From the NCBI RefSeq assembly GCF_035917455.1, contig NZ_CP109078.1:3472001-3536000 (forward strand): 64,000 nt of DNA. The letters are read 5' to 3'. This DNA comes from Micromonospora sp. NBC_01796 (GTDB taxonomy: Bacteria > Actinomycetota > Actinomycetes > Mycobacteriales > Micromonosporaceae). Each line of letters starts with the position of its first letter. Within the stretch, counting starts at the first letter, position 1. Positions 37,667 through 46,600 of this stretch are shown one piece after another. Below the pieces are notes generated by a model. It made no database searches and was not told the DNA's origin. It saw only the letters and a program-made list of their open reading frames with translations. The position numbers and the translations under genes are program-made.

Positions 37667-38728
37667 TCACTGTGGTGGCAGGTGCGGCGTGCCCGTGGTT
37701 GCCGACGGGGTGGGCGTACGGCCCGACGCCTCCGGTCCGGCCGCTCGCGTGTCCGACCGGTCGGTGTCGGAGGAGGTGTCCCGGGGCAGTCCGGTCGGCA
37801 GGGACTCCAGCTCGAACCGGCGGAGCAGGTTGGGCAGGATGGTCCGGAGCGCGGCGACCGTCTGTTGCCGGTCGCCGCCCGCGTCGTGCATCAGGACGAT
37901 GGCGCCGGCACCGACGCCGCCCGTGACGGTCGAGGCGATGCTGCCGGCACCGGGCCGGGTCCAGTCCCGGGGATCCACGGTCCAGTGCAGCGAGGTCATC
38001 CCGAGTTCCCAGGCGGTTGCCACGACTGAATTGGTCCAGTTACCGCCGGGCTGGCGGAAGTAGACGATCCGGGCTCCCGGCACCGCCGCCCGGATGGCCG
38101 TGTTGGTACGGGCCAGATCCGTCCGGATCGCCGTACGGGACCGGGCGCCGAGCGCGATGTCGTGCGACCAGGAGTGGTTGCACAGGGTGTGACCGGCGTC
38201 GGCGATCGCCCGTACCAGTTCGGGGTGGGCGGCTGCCTGCTGGCCGACCAGGCAGAAGGTGGCCTTGACCCGGTACTTGGCGAGCAGGTCCAGCACCTGG
38301 GGGGTGTAGCCCGGGTCCGGCCCGTCGTCGAAGGTGAGCGCGACCTCCCGTACGCCGGTGCTGATCCGGCTGCCGTACGGGCCGCCCTTCTCCAGGGCGA
38401 GCCGGGGGCGGTCGTCGGTGGGGATGGTCTCCCCGTCGGGGTTGGTGGGCGCGACCGACGAGGGGCTGGCCGACGGGGTGGCCGGTGCCGGGGTGCCGGT
38501 GGGGGACGGCGTGCCGGTGCCGACCCCGGGCGGGCCGGGTGTGGCGGCGACGCCGTTGCGGTCGGCTGCCGGGTCGGAGGTGCTGAGGGTACGGCCGAGC
38601 ACGTACACGCTGCCGAGCACGGCGCCGACCGCCAGGGTGAGCACCATGATCAGTCGCAGGTGGGCCGAGCCAGCTCGGCGGTGTCCGTACTGGTAGTAGG
38701 CCGACGCCCGGCCACGTATCGATGCCAC
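37667..38728 (-). CDS. Membrane-anchored polysaccharide deacetylase (NodB family)
   Basis: Protein of 353 aa. One N-terminal anchor (about 25-48) and a Pro/Thr/Ser linker (about 50-110) precede the NodB domain. TFDDGPDPG holds the catalytic base and a metal Asp (134, 135), NHSWSHD the metal His (185, 189), then RQPGGNWT and IVLMHDAG. It probably deacetylates cell-wall GlcNAc or a similar polymer outside the membrane. The upstream region holds CCTGAAAACTCAGG (38751-38764), a short dyad of unknown role. Confidence 0.92.
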   Translation of the reverse strand: MASIRGRASAYYQYGHRRAGSAHLRLIMVLTLAVGAVLGSVYVLGRTLSTSDPAADRNGVAATPGPPGVGTGTPSPTGTPAPATPSASPSSVAPTNPDGETIPTDDRPRLALEKGGPYGSRISTGVREVALTFDDGPDPGYTPQVLDLLAKYRVKATFCLVGQQAAAHPELVRAIADAGHTLCNHSWSHDIALGARSRTAIRTDLARTNTAIRAAVPGARIVYFRQPGGNWTNSVVATAWELGMTSLHWTVDPRDWTRPGAGSIASTVTGGVGAGAIVLMHDAGGDRQQTVAALRTILPNLLRRFELESLPTGLPRDTSSDTDRSDTRAAGPEASGRTPTPSATTGTPHLPPQ

Positions 38729-38830
38729 TGCCGTCCCTCCTGACGCCGCACCTGAAAACTCAGGGTACGTACGTTTTTGTCAGGTAAGAGGCGTTTCCAG
38801 GCATTAGACCGATTTGTCGAGCCTGACACG

Positions 38831-38868
38831 CCGAACGCCACCCAGTTGTTACACCGGATGGCGTTCGG
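38831..38868. terminator. glnR terminator hairpin
   Basis: CCGAACGCCA (38831-38840) and TGGCGTTCGG (38859-38868) are perfect 10-bp arms. The hairpin lies 30 bases past the glnR stop and upstream of the deacetylase gene. Confidence 0.75.
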
Positions 38869-38897
38869 GAGAGCTGCGGTACGGGGGTGGTGACGGA

Positions 38898-39626
38898 TCA
38901 GACGGACATGGCCGCCGCCACGGCCGCCTCCGACTCCGACAGGGAGCGGGACGACGACGGCGGTACGACGAACTTGTAACCGACCTGGCGGACGGTGCCG
39001 ATCATCGACTCGTACTCCGAGCCGAGCTTGGCGCGCAGTCGCCGGACGTGGACGTCGACGGTACGGGTGCCGCCGAAGTAGTCGTAGCCCCAGACCTCGC
39101 GCAGCAACTGGTCCCGGGTGAAGACCCGGCCCGGGTGCTGGGCGAGGAACTTGAGCAGCTCGAACTCCTTGTAGGTGAGGTCGAGCGGGCGACCCTTCAG
39201 CTTGGCCGCGTAGGTGTCCGGGTCGATCGAGAGCTCACCGGCCCGGATCTGCCCGCCGGCACCGGCGATGGCGTTGGTGAGCCGGCCCACGGCGAGCCGC
39301 AGCCGGGCCTCGACCTCGGCCGGCCCGGCGCTGGCCAGGATCACGTCGTCCACGCCCCAGTCGGCGTTCAGGGCGATCAGTCCGGCCTCGGTGACGACCG
39401 CGATCAGCGGTACGCCGAGCCCGGTGGCGTGCAACATCCGGCAGGTGGCCCGAGCCTCGCTCAGCTCGGAGCGGGCGTCCACGAGTACGGCGTCCGGGCT
39501 GGGCCCGGCAACGAGGGTCCGGACGTCGCGGGGTGCGGTACGAATCGAGTGGGGGAGCAGGTCCAGAGCGGGCAGTACGGCCGAGGGCTCGCCTGCACGC
39601 GCGGTGACCAGCAGCAGGATCTCCAC
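38898..39626 (-). CDS. glnR: Nitrogen regulator GlnR (orphan OmpR-type)
   Basis: Protein of 242 aa. The receiver-like N-terminus ends in [22 protein letters not shown], a run typical of GlnR, and keeps Asp50. The winged helix has [19 protein letters not shown] and [20 protein letters not shown]. GlnR turns on ammonium assimilation genes under nitrogen limitation and lacks a partner kinase, consistent with none here. Neighbours pst, mshD and the DUF2993/sulfurtransferase genes match the Streptomyces glnR locus as I recall it, supporting the symbol over other OmpR regulators. Confidence 0.88.
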   Translation of the reverse strand: MEILLLVTARAGEPSAVLPALDLLPHSIRTAPRDVRTLVAGPSPDAVLVDARSELSEARATCRMLHATGLGVPLIAVVTEAGLIALNADWGVDDVILASAGPAEVEARLRLAVGRLTNAIAGAGGQIRAGELSIDPDTYAAKLKGRPLDLTYKEFELLKFLAQHPGRVFTRDQLLREVWGYDYFGGTRTVDVHVRRLRAKLGSEYESMIGTVRQVGYKFVVPPSSSRSLSESEAAVAAAMSV

Positions 39627-39817
39627 ACATCACCTCCGTCCCGGCGGCGCATCGCCGCGCGGTGGGCCAGCGTGTCTCCGGCTCATGGCCGGCTGGCGTC
39701 ACTGGTCAATGGTGTCGGTCCCGGCGTCGCTGACGGGGCGGGGTAAGGCCCGAGCTTATCGGATCCGTTGCGGACCGATCCCGGACGATCGCCCCTTCAG
39801 CTGTGTTCTCTGACTCA

Positions 39818-39842
39818 ACGGGGGAGGTTTTTACCTCCCCGT
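39818..39842. other. Hairpin between glnR and the divergent membrane gene
   Basis: ACGGGGGAGGT and ACCTCCCCGT enclose a TTTT loop, with one bulged G. It lies in the divergent promoter region, about 45 bases before the plus-strand gene. It may be a regulatory dyad rather than a terminator. Confidence 0.5.
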
Positions 39843-39887
39843 AACCAGAATCCGTGCGTCTGCGGCCCGATCTGGCACGATCAGTGC

Positions 39888-40994
39888 GTGTTCCCCTCGA
39901 CGTCACCCGAGACCGGTCGCGATTCCTGGGCCGACGGGCCCCGTACCGGGCCGGCCGGACCAGCGCCCGGCCCTGCCCCCCGTGGCGGTTACCCGCCCGG
40001 GCCGGGCCAGTCCGGCATGCCCTACGACGAACCGCCGGTCGCGGTGGAGGAGGAGCCGGAACTCGAGACCGGCCGGCGGCGGCTGCGCGGCAAGCGCGGG
40101 TCCGACGACCCCGTACCCGGTAGTGGCCTCGACCCGGACACCGACGACGAGGACGAGGAGGAGATCGAACCGGTCCCGATCCGCCGTCCGCTCGCGCTGG
40201 CGGTCGCCGGTTTCGCCGGCCTGCTCGGCCTCGGGCTGGTCTTCGGCGCGCAGACCTCCGGTCCGGGCGCCCGGGTCCCGTTCGCCCTGGTGGTGTTCGG
40301 GGTGCAGTTGCTCTACATCCTGGCCTGGACGATGGCGATGCGACCGCCCGCGCTGCCACTGGTGGCCGGGGTCTCGGTGGCGGTCGCCGCGGGAGCGGAC
40401 GTGGCCGCGATCGTGCCGGACGTGGCCGCCCTCGGGCCGGTCGGCTTCGTGGCGGTGGCCGGGTTCGTGGCCGGTGTTCTCGGCCAGTTGGTCCGCCGGA
40501 CCGACCGGGCGCGGGTCACCGAGTCGCTCGGTGCCACCCTGCTGATCGTCATCGGGGTGGTCGCGTTCGCGAGTCTGATCGTGCTCAGCCGGCTCCCGAT
40601 CGGCACCCAGGCGATCTTCGTCTGCCTCGGCGGGAGCGGGGTGGCCCTGGTCGTCGCCCGGCTCACCGACGCGGTTCTGCCCTGGCCCCGGCTGGCGCCA
40701 CAGGTGCCCCGTGGCGCGGCCGGGGTGGTCCTCGGCGCGATGCTCGGCACCCTGGCCAGTAGCCTGATCGGCGGTTACGTGGTCGGCTTCACCCCGACCA
40801 GCGGTGCGATCGTCGGGCTGGTCGCGGCGACCGCGGCGGTCCTCGCCGATCTCGGTGTCGGCTACTCCGAGGCGGGACGCCTGATGGCCGGTGAACCGCC
40901 GACGATGTGGGTGGCCCGGCACATGCAGGGCCCGCTCGGCGGCTTCGCTCTGGCCGCCCCGGCGGCGTACGCGATGAGCGTCTTCTTCCTCTGA
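39888..40994 (+). CDS. Integral membrane protein of unknown function
   Basis: Protein of 368 aa. The first 105 residues are soluble, Pro/Gly-rich and then strongly acidic (a DTDDEDEEEIEP stretch). About ten hydrophobic segments follow to the C-terminus. No transporter or enzyme motif was recognised. It stands at the conserved position divergent from glnR. The GTG at 39888 lies 6 bases after CACGAT (39876-39881), fitting a leaderless mRNA. Confidence 0.75.
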   Translation: MFPSTSPETGRDSWADGPRTGPAGPAPGPAPRGGYPPGPGQSGMPYDEPPVAVEEEPELETGRRRLRGKRGSDDPVPGSGLDPDTDDEDEEEIEPVPIRRPLALAVAGFAGLLGLGLVFGAQTSGPGARVPFALVVFGVQLLYILAWTMAMRPPALPLVAGVSVAVAAGADVAAIVPDVAALGPVGFVAVAGFVAGVLGQLVRRTDRARVTESLGATLLIVIGVVAFASLIVLSRLPIGTQAIFVCLGGSGVALVVARLTDAVLPWPRLAPQVPRGAAGVVLGAMLGTLASSLIGGYVVGFTPTSGAIVGLVAATAAVLADLGVGYSEAGRLMAGEPPTMWVARHMQGPLGGFALAAPAAYAMSVFFL

Positions 40995-41148
40995 CACACC
41001 GACAGGGCAGGCATCCGGGCATCGACACAACCCCTCGGCCTGCCGTAGGGGATCATGGGATTTCCCGGGTTGAGCCTGACGCGGGCCGGGTACATAAGCG
41101 GTTCCCGATCGGTCGCTCCGCCGATCCGGGCAGGCGGAGGCGGGTGGC

Positions 41149-41973
41149 GTGGCAGACAGTTATCCGGCACAGGGTGAGAGTTATCCGCGGCGGTTGCCCC
41201 GGTCCCACCGGACCGAGGACCGCCCGCGTCGGCGGGGTCGCAAGGTGCTCATCGTCCTGCTGATCCTGCTGCTGGTGCTCGTCGCCGCGCTGGTGGTCGC
41301 CGACCGGTACGCGGTCGGCTTCGCCGAGCGGGAGATCGCCACCCGGATCAGCCAGGAGACCGCCCGGCAGGGGATCAAGACCGGTCCCCCGGACGTGACG
41401 GTGAACGGCACGCCGTTCCTCACCCAGGTGATCGCCGGCAACTACGAGTCGATCGTGATCGTGCTGCGGGACGTCGAGGCACCGGTTCCCGACGTGCAGG
41501 CGACGGTGGCCCTGCCGGAACTGCACGTCGACGCCCGGGACATCGCCGCGTCGATCAACACTTTGCGTACCGGGCAGGGGCAGGTGACCGCCGGGACCGT
41601 CAACGGCACCGCGACCATCTCGTACGACAGCGTGGTGAAGCTGATCGACCAGCCCGGCATCCGGTTGCGGGAGGAGGGCGGCAAGCTCCTGGTCGACGCT
41701 CCGCTCCAGTTGCTGGGGCAGCAGTTCACCGTGCACGGTGCGGCCAACGTCAAGATAGAGGGCGCCGAGGTGGCGCTCAGCTTCAGCAACGTGACCGTGG
41801 ACGGACTGCCGGAGATCCCGCTGGCCCGCCTGGCGGTCCAGGAGGCGGCCCGCCAGATCGGTTTCCGGGTCCCGCTGCCGGAACTGCCGTTCAACCTCCA
41901 GGTGCAGGAGGTCACGCCGCTGCCCGAGGGGCTGGCCGTACGGGCCACCGCGAAGGACGTACCGATCAGCTAG
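41149..41973 (+). CDS. DUF2993 domain protein, membrane-anchored
   Basis: Protein of 274 aa. A basic N-terminus precedes one anchor (about 32-52), then a DUF2993 domain: AEREIATRISQE, VNGTPFLTQVIAGNYESI, and repeated beta-rich segments to the end. The family is exported, unknown in function and common in actinobacteria; a lipid-binding-like beta fold has been suggested. GTG start with a GGAGGCGGGTGG stretch upstream as a likely SD. Confidence 0.85.
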   Translation: MADSYPAQGESYPRRLPRSHRTEDRPRRRGRKVLIVLLILLLVLVAALVVADRYAVGFAEREIATRISQETARQGIKTGPPDVTVNGTPFLTQVIAGNYESIVIVLRDVEAPVPDVQATVALPELHVDARDIAASINTLRTGQGQVTAGTVNGTATISYDSVVKLIDQPGIRLREEGGKLLVDAPLQLLGQQFTVHGAANVKIEGAEVALSFSNVTVDGLPEIPLARLAVQEAARQIGFRVPLPELPFNLQVQEVTPLPEGLAVRATAKDVPIS

Positions 41974-42054
41974 CCCGCGTTCACCCGTTCGTCGCCGTCC
42001 CGGATCGTGGTTGGCTGGTGACGCGAATATTTCCGGCTGGTAAGCTCCCTGCCC

Positions 42055-42132
42055 ATGGGGACGCTCCTCACCAAACGGCGCGCGGTCGACCTGTGCCGCG
42101 TGGCCACCTGCCTGTGTCGCCCCGTCATCTGA
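42055..42132 (+). CDS. Cys-rich leader peptide (cysteine-sensing attenuator)
   Basis: 25-codon ORF starting MGTLLTKRRAVDL and holding CRVATCLC, with three Cys codons (two of them TGC, one TGT) close together near the end. Actinobacterial sulfur operons carry such leader ORFs; in mycobacteria, leaderless Cys-rich ORFs attenuate downstream expression when charged tRNA-Cys is plentiful. TAAGCT lies at 42041-42046, 8 bases before the ATG, so this ORF is probably leaderless. It sits 164 bases before the sulfurtransferase gene. Too short for automatic gene callers. Confidence 0.88.
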   Translation: MGTLLTKRRAVDLCRVATCLCRPVI

Positions 42133-42186
42133 CGGCGGGGCTGCTCTCGCGTACCCTCTGATTTCCCTCACGCCCGGCAGCGGCGC

Positions 42187-42238
42187 CGTCGCACGAACCC
42201 GTGATCCTCTCGCTATGGGTCCCGCGCGTGGTGCGACG
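42187..42238 (+). other. Candidate attenuator hairpin after the leader peptide
   Basis: CGTCGCAC (42187-42194) and GTGCGACG (42231-42238) pair, with an inner ACCC/GGGT pairing; AAAAA follows at 42239-42243. It lies between leader peptide and sulfurtransferase. It may be a structure that responds to ribosome position on the leader, but there is no U-tract. Confidence 0.45.
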
Positions 42239-42296
42239 AAAAACATCGATACCCGCGCTGGCTCACCAATCCGTCATCCTTATTAGGAGTGATCTG

Positions 42297-43145
42297 ATGA
42301 GTCGCGACACCGCACTCGTCTCGGCCGACTGGGCCGAGAAGAACCTCGACACCCCGGGCGTGGTCTTCGTCGAAGTTGACGAGGACACCACCGCCTACGA
42401 CGGCGGCCACCTCGCCGGTGCGATCAAGCTCGACTGGCGCAAGGACCTCCAGGACCCGGTACGCCGGGACGCGGTCAACAAGGAGCAGTTCGAGGCCCTG
42501 CTCTCCGAGCGCGGCGTGAGCAACGACGACGTCGTGGTGCTCTACGGGGGCAACAACAACTGGTTCGCCGCGTACGCGTACTGGTACTTCAAGCTCTACG
42601 GCCACCGCGACGTGAAGCTGCTCGACGGCGGTCGCAAGAAGTGGGAGCTGGACGCCCGTCCGCTGGTCAAGGACGCCGTCTCCCGCCCCGCCACCCAGTA
42701 CGTCGCACAGGAGCCGGACCTGAGCATCCGCGCCTTCCGTGACGAGGCCGTCGCCGCGATCGGGGTCAAGAACCTGGTCGACGTCCGGTCCCCCGACGAG
42801 TACGCCGGTCGCCTGCTCGCCCCCGCGCACCTGCCGCAGGAGCAGTCCCAGCGGGCCGGTCACATCCCGACCGCGGTCAGCGTGCCGTGGTCGAAGGCGG
42901 CCAACGAGGACGGGACGTTCAAGTCCGACGACGACCTCCGCAAGATCTACGGTGAGGCCGGGCTGGACGACGGCCTCGACACCATCGCGTACTGCCGGAT
43001 CGGCGAGCGCTCCTCGCACACCTGGTTCGTGCTGAAGGAGCTGCTCGGCCACCAGAACGTGAAGAACTACGACGGATCCTGGACCGAGTACGGCTCGCTC
43101 ATCGGCGTCCCGATCGTGCTCGGCGACGAACCGGGGAGGGCCTGA
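42297..43145 (+). CDS. Thiosulfate sulfurtransferase (rhodanese, CysA/SseA type)
   Basis: Protein of 282 aa with two rhodanese domains. The N-terminal one is inactive-like (YGGNNNWFAAYAYWY); the C-terminal one has the active-site loop YCRIGERSSHTW with Cys233. It moves sulfane sulfur to thiols or cyanide. SD AGGAG lies 8 bases before the ATG. It forms an operon with the DUF1416 gene (3 bases apart), as cysA and sseC do in mycobacteria. The Cys-rich leader peptide upstream implies cysteine control. Confidence 0.94.
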   Translation: MSRDTALVSADWAEKNLDTPGVVFVEVDEDTTAYDGGHLAGAIKLDWRKDLQDPVRRDAVNKEQFEALLSERGVSNDDVVVLYGGNNNWFAAYAYWYFKLYGHRDVKLLDGGRKKWELDARPLVKDAVSRPATQYVAQEPDLSIRAFRDEAVAAIGVKNLVDVRSPDEYAGRLLAPAHLPQEQSQRAGHIPTAVSVPWSKAANEDGTFKSDDDLRKIYGEAGLDDGLDTIAYCRIGERSSHTWFVLKELLGHQNVKNYDGSWTEYGSLIGVPIVLGDEPGRA

Positions 43146-43148
43146 GCC

Positions 43149-43469
43149 ATGACAGCTCCCACCGCCGCCGGTTGCGCGGCTCCGGACCAGTCGGCCCCGC
43201 TGCCGGCCGGTCTGGACCTGAACCGGGAAACCGTCATCACCGGCGTGGTACGGGCCGACTCGGGCGACGCCGTTCCCGGCGCCTACGTCCGGCTGCTCGA
43301 CTCCACCGGCGAGTTCACCGCCGAGGTCGTCACGTCGCCGGAGGGCCAGTTCCGGTTCTTCGCCGCACCCGGCACCTGGACCCTGCGGGCCCTGTCCCGC
43401 CACGGCAACGGTGACGTCCTGGTCACCGCCGGCCGGGGCATCAACGAGGTCGGCGTCACGGTCGTCTGA
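43149..43469 (+). CDS. DUF1416 protein (SseC family)
   Basis: Protein of 106 aa with a beta-sandwich, carboxypeptidase-regulatory-like pattern: ITGVVRADSGDAVPGAYVRLLD, FTAEVVTSPEGQFRFFAAPG and TLRALSRHGNGD. DUF1416 proteins accompany the sulfurtransferase across actinobacteria, and the mycobacterial one is called SseC. The role in sulfur metabolism is not established. It is followed by a strong terminator. Confidence 0.93.
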   Translation: MTAPTAAGCAAPDQSAPLPAGLDLNRETVITGVVRADSGDAVPGAYVRLLDSTGEFTAEVVTSPEGQFRFFAAPGTWTLRALSRHGNGDVLVTAGRGINEVGVTVV

Positions 43470-43487
43470 CCGGCGACAACAGCAGCG

Positions 43488-43530
43488 GATCCCCGCCCGG
43501 GCCGGTTGGCTCGGGCGGGGATCGCTTTTT
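43488..43530 (+). terminator. Intrinsic terminator of the sulfurtransferase operon
   Basis: GATCCCCGCCCG and CGGGCGGGGATC form a strong GC stem with a short loop, followed by GCTTTTTG, a classical rho-independent terminator with U-tract, rare in this window. Confidence 0.93.
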
Positions 43531-43555
43531 GCGTACCGGGTTGCCCGCACACGGC

Positions 43556-43591
43556 GGTGGCCGCCGGACTCGGGTGAGTCCGACGGCCACC
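43556..43591. terminator. Terminator after protease 1 (module-associated)
   Basis: GGTGGCCGCCGGACTC (43556-43571) pairs with GAGTCCGACGGCCACC (43576-43591) with one mismatch, 31 bases past the protease 1 stop. The hairpin past protease 2 (48821-48855) has nearly the same arms, so the terminator seems to belong to the duplicated module. Confidence 0.85.
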
Positions 43592-43621
43592 GTGGATCAG
43601 TAGCGGGTCAGTCGGTCGGGA

Positions 43622-46600
43622 TCAGATCCCGCCGACCCGGGTGTCGCAGGGCGTCACCGGATCCAGGGTGAAGTTGATCGTCGAGACGAAGCCGGCCGAG
43701 ATGGTGATGCGCTGCACCTCGGGAATCCAGCCGTCCTTGGCGACGATCAGGTCGTACTTCCCCTTCGGCAACCAGAGGCCGTAGGCCCCGGCGGCGTCGG
43801 AGGAGAGGGTGTAGCCGGTGTCGGGGTTGCCGTTCAGGTTCGCCCGTACCGTCGCCTTGACCGGTACGTCCGCCCCGGAGCAGCTGTCGCCGAGCACCGT
43901 GCCCTGGACCTTGCCCCAGCCGTTCGGCGGAGACACGTTCATCTCCACCGGGACCGACGAGACCGGGTACGGGGTGTCCGAGCCGAAGCCCAGCTCGGCG
44001 GTGTACGTACCCGGCTGGAGGACGCCGGCCTCGGCCGTGGCGGTCAGGGTGACCGTCACCTGCTTCGAGGCGCCCGGAGCCAGGGTGAAGGTGGACGGGG
44101 CCGTGGACAGCCACGACACGTCGCCACCGGCCTCGTCACAGAGCTCGAGACCACCGAGGTACTCGGTCTCCACCGAGCCGACGAAGGAGCTCGGCGAACC
44201 ACCGATCTTGTACGCACCACACGCACCGGCACCCCGGTAGCGGGTGAACGCCGCGTTCGGCAGGTTCTGCCAGGCGCCGGTCGCCGGGTCGTACGCCACC
44301 GTCCGGTTGGTGATGGTGGCGGAGTTCGCGGTGACCCCACCGGCGATGACCAGCAGGCCACCGGCGGCGGCGTACTGCGAGCCCCACAGGTCGATCGGCA
44401 GGTCCGGCAGAGCCGACCAGGCGTTGGCCGCCGGGTCGTACTCGAACGCGTCGGTGGTGGTCGCCGAACCGGCCGTGCCGCCGCCGCAGTAGACCTTGCC
44501 ACCGATGCCGCCGCAGGACATCCAGCCGATGACAAACGGGTAGTCGGCACCGGCGCTGAAGGTGTTGCTGGCCGGGTCGAAGATCACCGTGTTTTTCGTG
44601 CTGGTGCAGGTACCGTCGGCGCAGCCACCGACCAGGTAGATCTTGCCGTCGAGCACCGCCGTACCGGCGGCCGAACGCGCCGCCGGGTTGGTGACGCCGG
44701 CCAGGGTGCTCCAGGTGCCCGCCGCCGGGTCGAACACGTCGACCGAGGCGACCGGGGTGCCGCTGGCGCTCCAGCCACCGAGCACGTAGAGCTTGCCACC
44801 GACGGCCGCCGCGGACGCCTTGGAGCGGGCGCTCGGCATGTCGGGCAGCGTGCTCCACGCGTTGGTTCCCGGGTCGAGCACCCAGGTCTTGCGCTCGTTG
44901 CCGCTGCCGGAACCGCCACCGACGGAGTAGATCTTCCCGTCGATCACGGCTGCGGCGTTGTCGAAGACCGCGGCCGGGGTGTTGGCAACCCGGGTCCAGG
45001 CGGGGTCGATCGCGGGAGCGGCCGCCGCCGAGTTACCGGCCGGGCCGTACGCGACGCCGTTCTGGGCCGGGCTGAGCCCCTTCACGCTGTACTCGTTGAG
45101 GGCCGCACCCTGACGGGACAGGAGTTCGAACGTACCGTCCCGTTCCAGCACCTCCACCTCGGCCGGCGCGTTGCCGGTGTTGGTGACGGTCACCTTGGCG
45201 GTACGGGTGCTGCCGTACGGCTGGTGCGACTCGATCTGCGGCGGGCTGACCGAGAGCCGACCGGCCTTGAGGGCGTAGTCGGTCCGCTTGACGTTGTCCG
45301 CCACCACGGCGACGTTCTTCGTCAGCGGCCGGTACGGCGCCTTGCTCGCGGTGAACGGGTGGGTCCCGGTCACGCTGGAGAAGAACGAGTAGAAGCCGTC
45401 ACCGATGTTCGGGTCGTCCGCCGTGGCCGCCGAGACACCCTTGTCCGCCGGCACGTCGTCGCTGGTCACGGTGACGCCGTTGAGCGCGGCACCGGTGTTC
45501 TGGTCGGTGGTGAAGCCGGCCACCAGGCCACCGGGCAGCGGGGTGCAGACCCGGTTGACGACGGTGACGTTGTCGACCTCCCACCACCAGGCGAAGGTGC
45601 CGTTGAACCGGAACCGCACCTGGGCGGTGGCCGCCCCGGCGAGCCCGGTCAGCGGGACCTCCTCGACGCGCGGGCCGCGCCGGCTGGCCGTCTGGTGCCA
45701 GATGTTGGTCCAGGTGGTGCCGTTGGTGGAGACGTCGATGTCGGCCGTGTCGGTGATCCCGACCGCCCGCCAGTCGCTGTTGAACTTCAGCACCGGCGCG
45801 CTCACCCCGGACAGGTCCAGCGTCGGGGTGACCAGGTCGGCGTCCTGGGTGTTGCCCGTGCCCAGGATGTCGCTGTCGATGATGGCGAAGTTGCCCGAGC
45901 CACCGGTCTGGTTGCCCCGGTTACCCGGGTCGTCGAACTCCCAGCCGCCGTCCTCGGTGCGGTTGACCACGGACCATCCGGCCGGGGTCGTCTCGGCGTC
46001 GAAGCTCTCCGAGAGCAGCGGGGCGCCCAGGTTGGCCGAGTATCCGGCCGCCAGGCAGTCCGCCGCCACCGGCACCGCGACGTCCAGGGTCTTCGCCGCG
46101 CCTTCGAGGACGAGATCCTTGGTCACGGCCGCGTAGCCGGCGGCCTTCGCCGTCGTGGTGACGGCGTACGTGGCGTTGCCCGGCACGGTGAACGAGTAGC
46201 GACCGGTGAACGGGTCGGTGAAGATCGGCCCACCGGGTCGACCGGCCACCTCGAGCTTGGCGTAGAGCGGCCAGCCGTGGCCGGAGCCGTCGGTGACCTT
46301 GCCGGAGACCGTTACCAACTGCGCCCCGACCAGGGCGAAGTCCTTCGTCACCGAGGTTCCGTCGGGAACGGTGACGGTAGCGGTCTGGGTGTGGAACCCG
46401 AACGCCGCCACGGTGAGCGTGGCGTCGCCGGTCGGCAGCCGCAGCGTGTACTTGCCGTCGGTGCCGGTGGTCGCGGTACGGGAACCGGTGCTGACGGTCG
46501 CGCCGGCGATCGGCTCGCCGCCGTCGGCCTCGGTCACCGTGCCGTTCACCTCACCGGCGCCGCCACGCGGGGCCTCGAAAACCGCCTCGTACGCGTTGAG

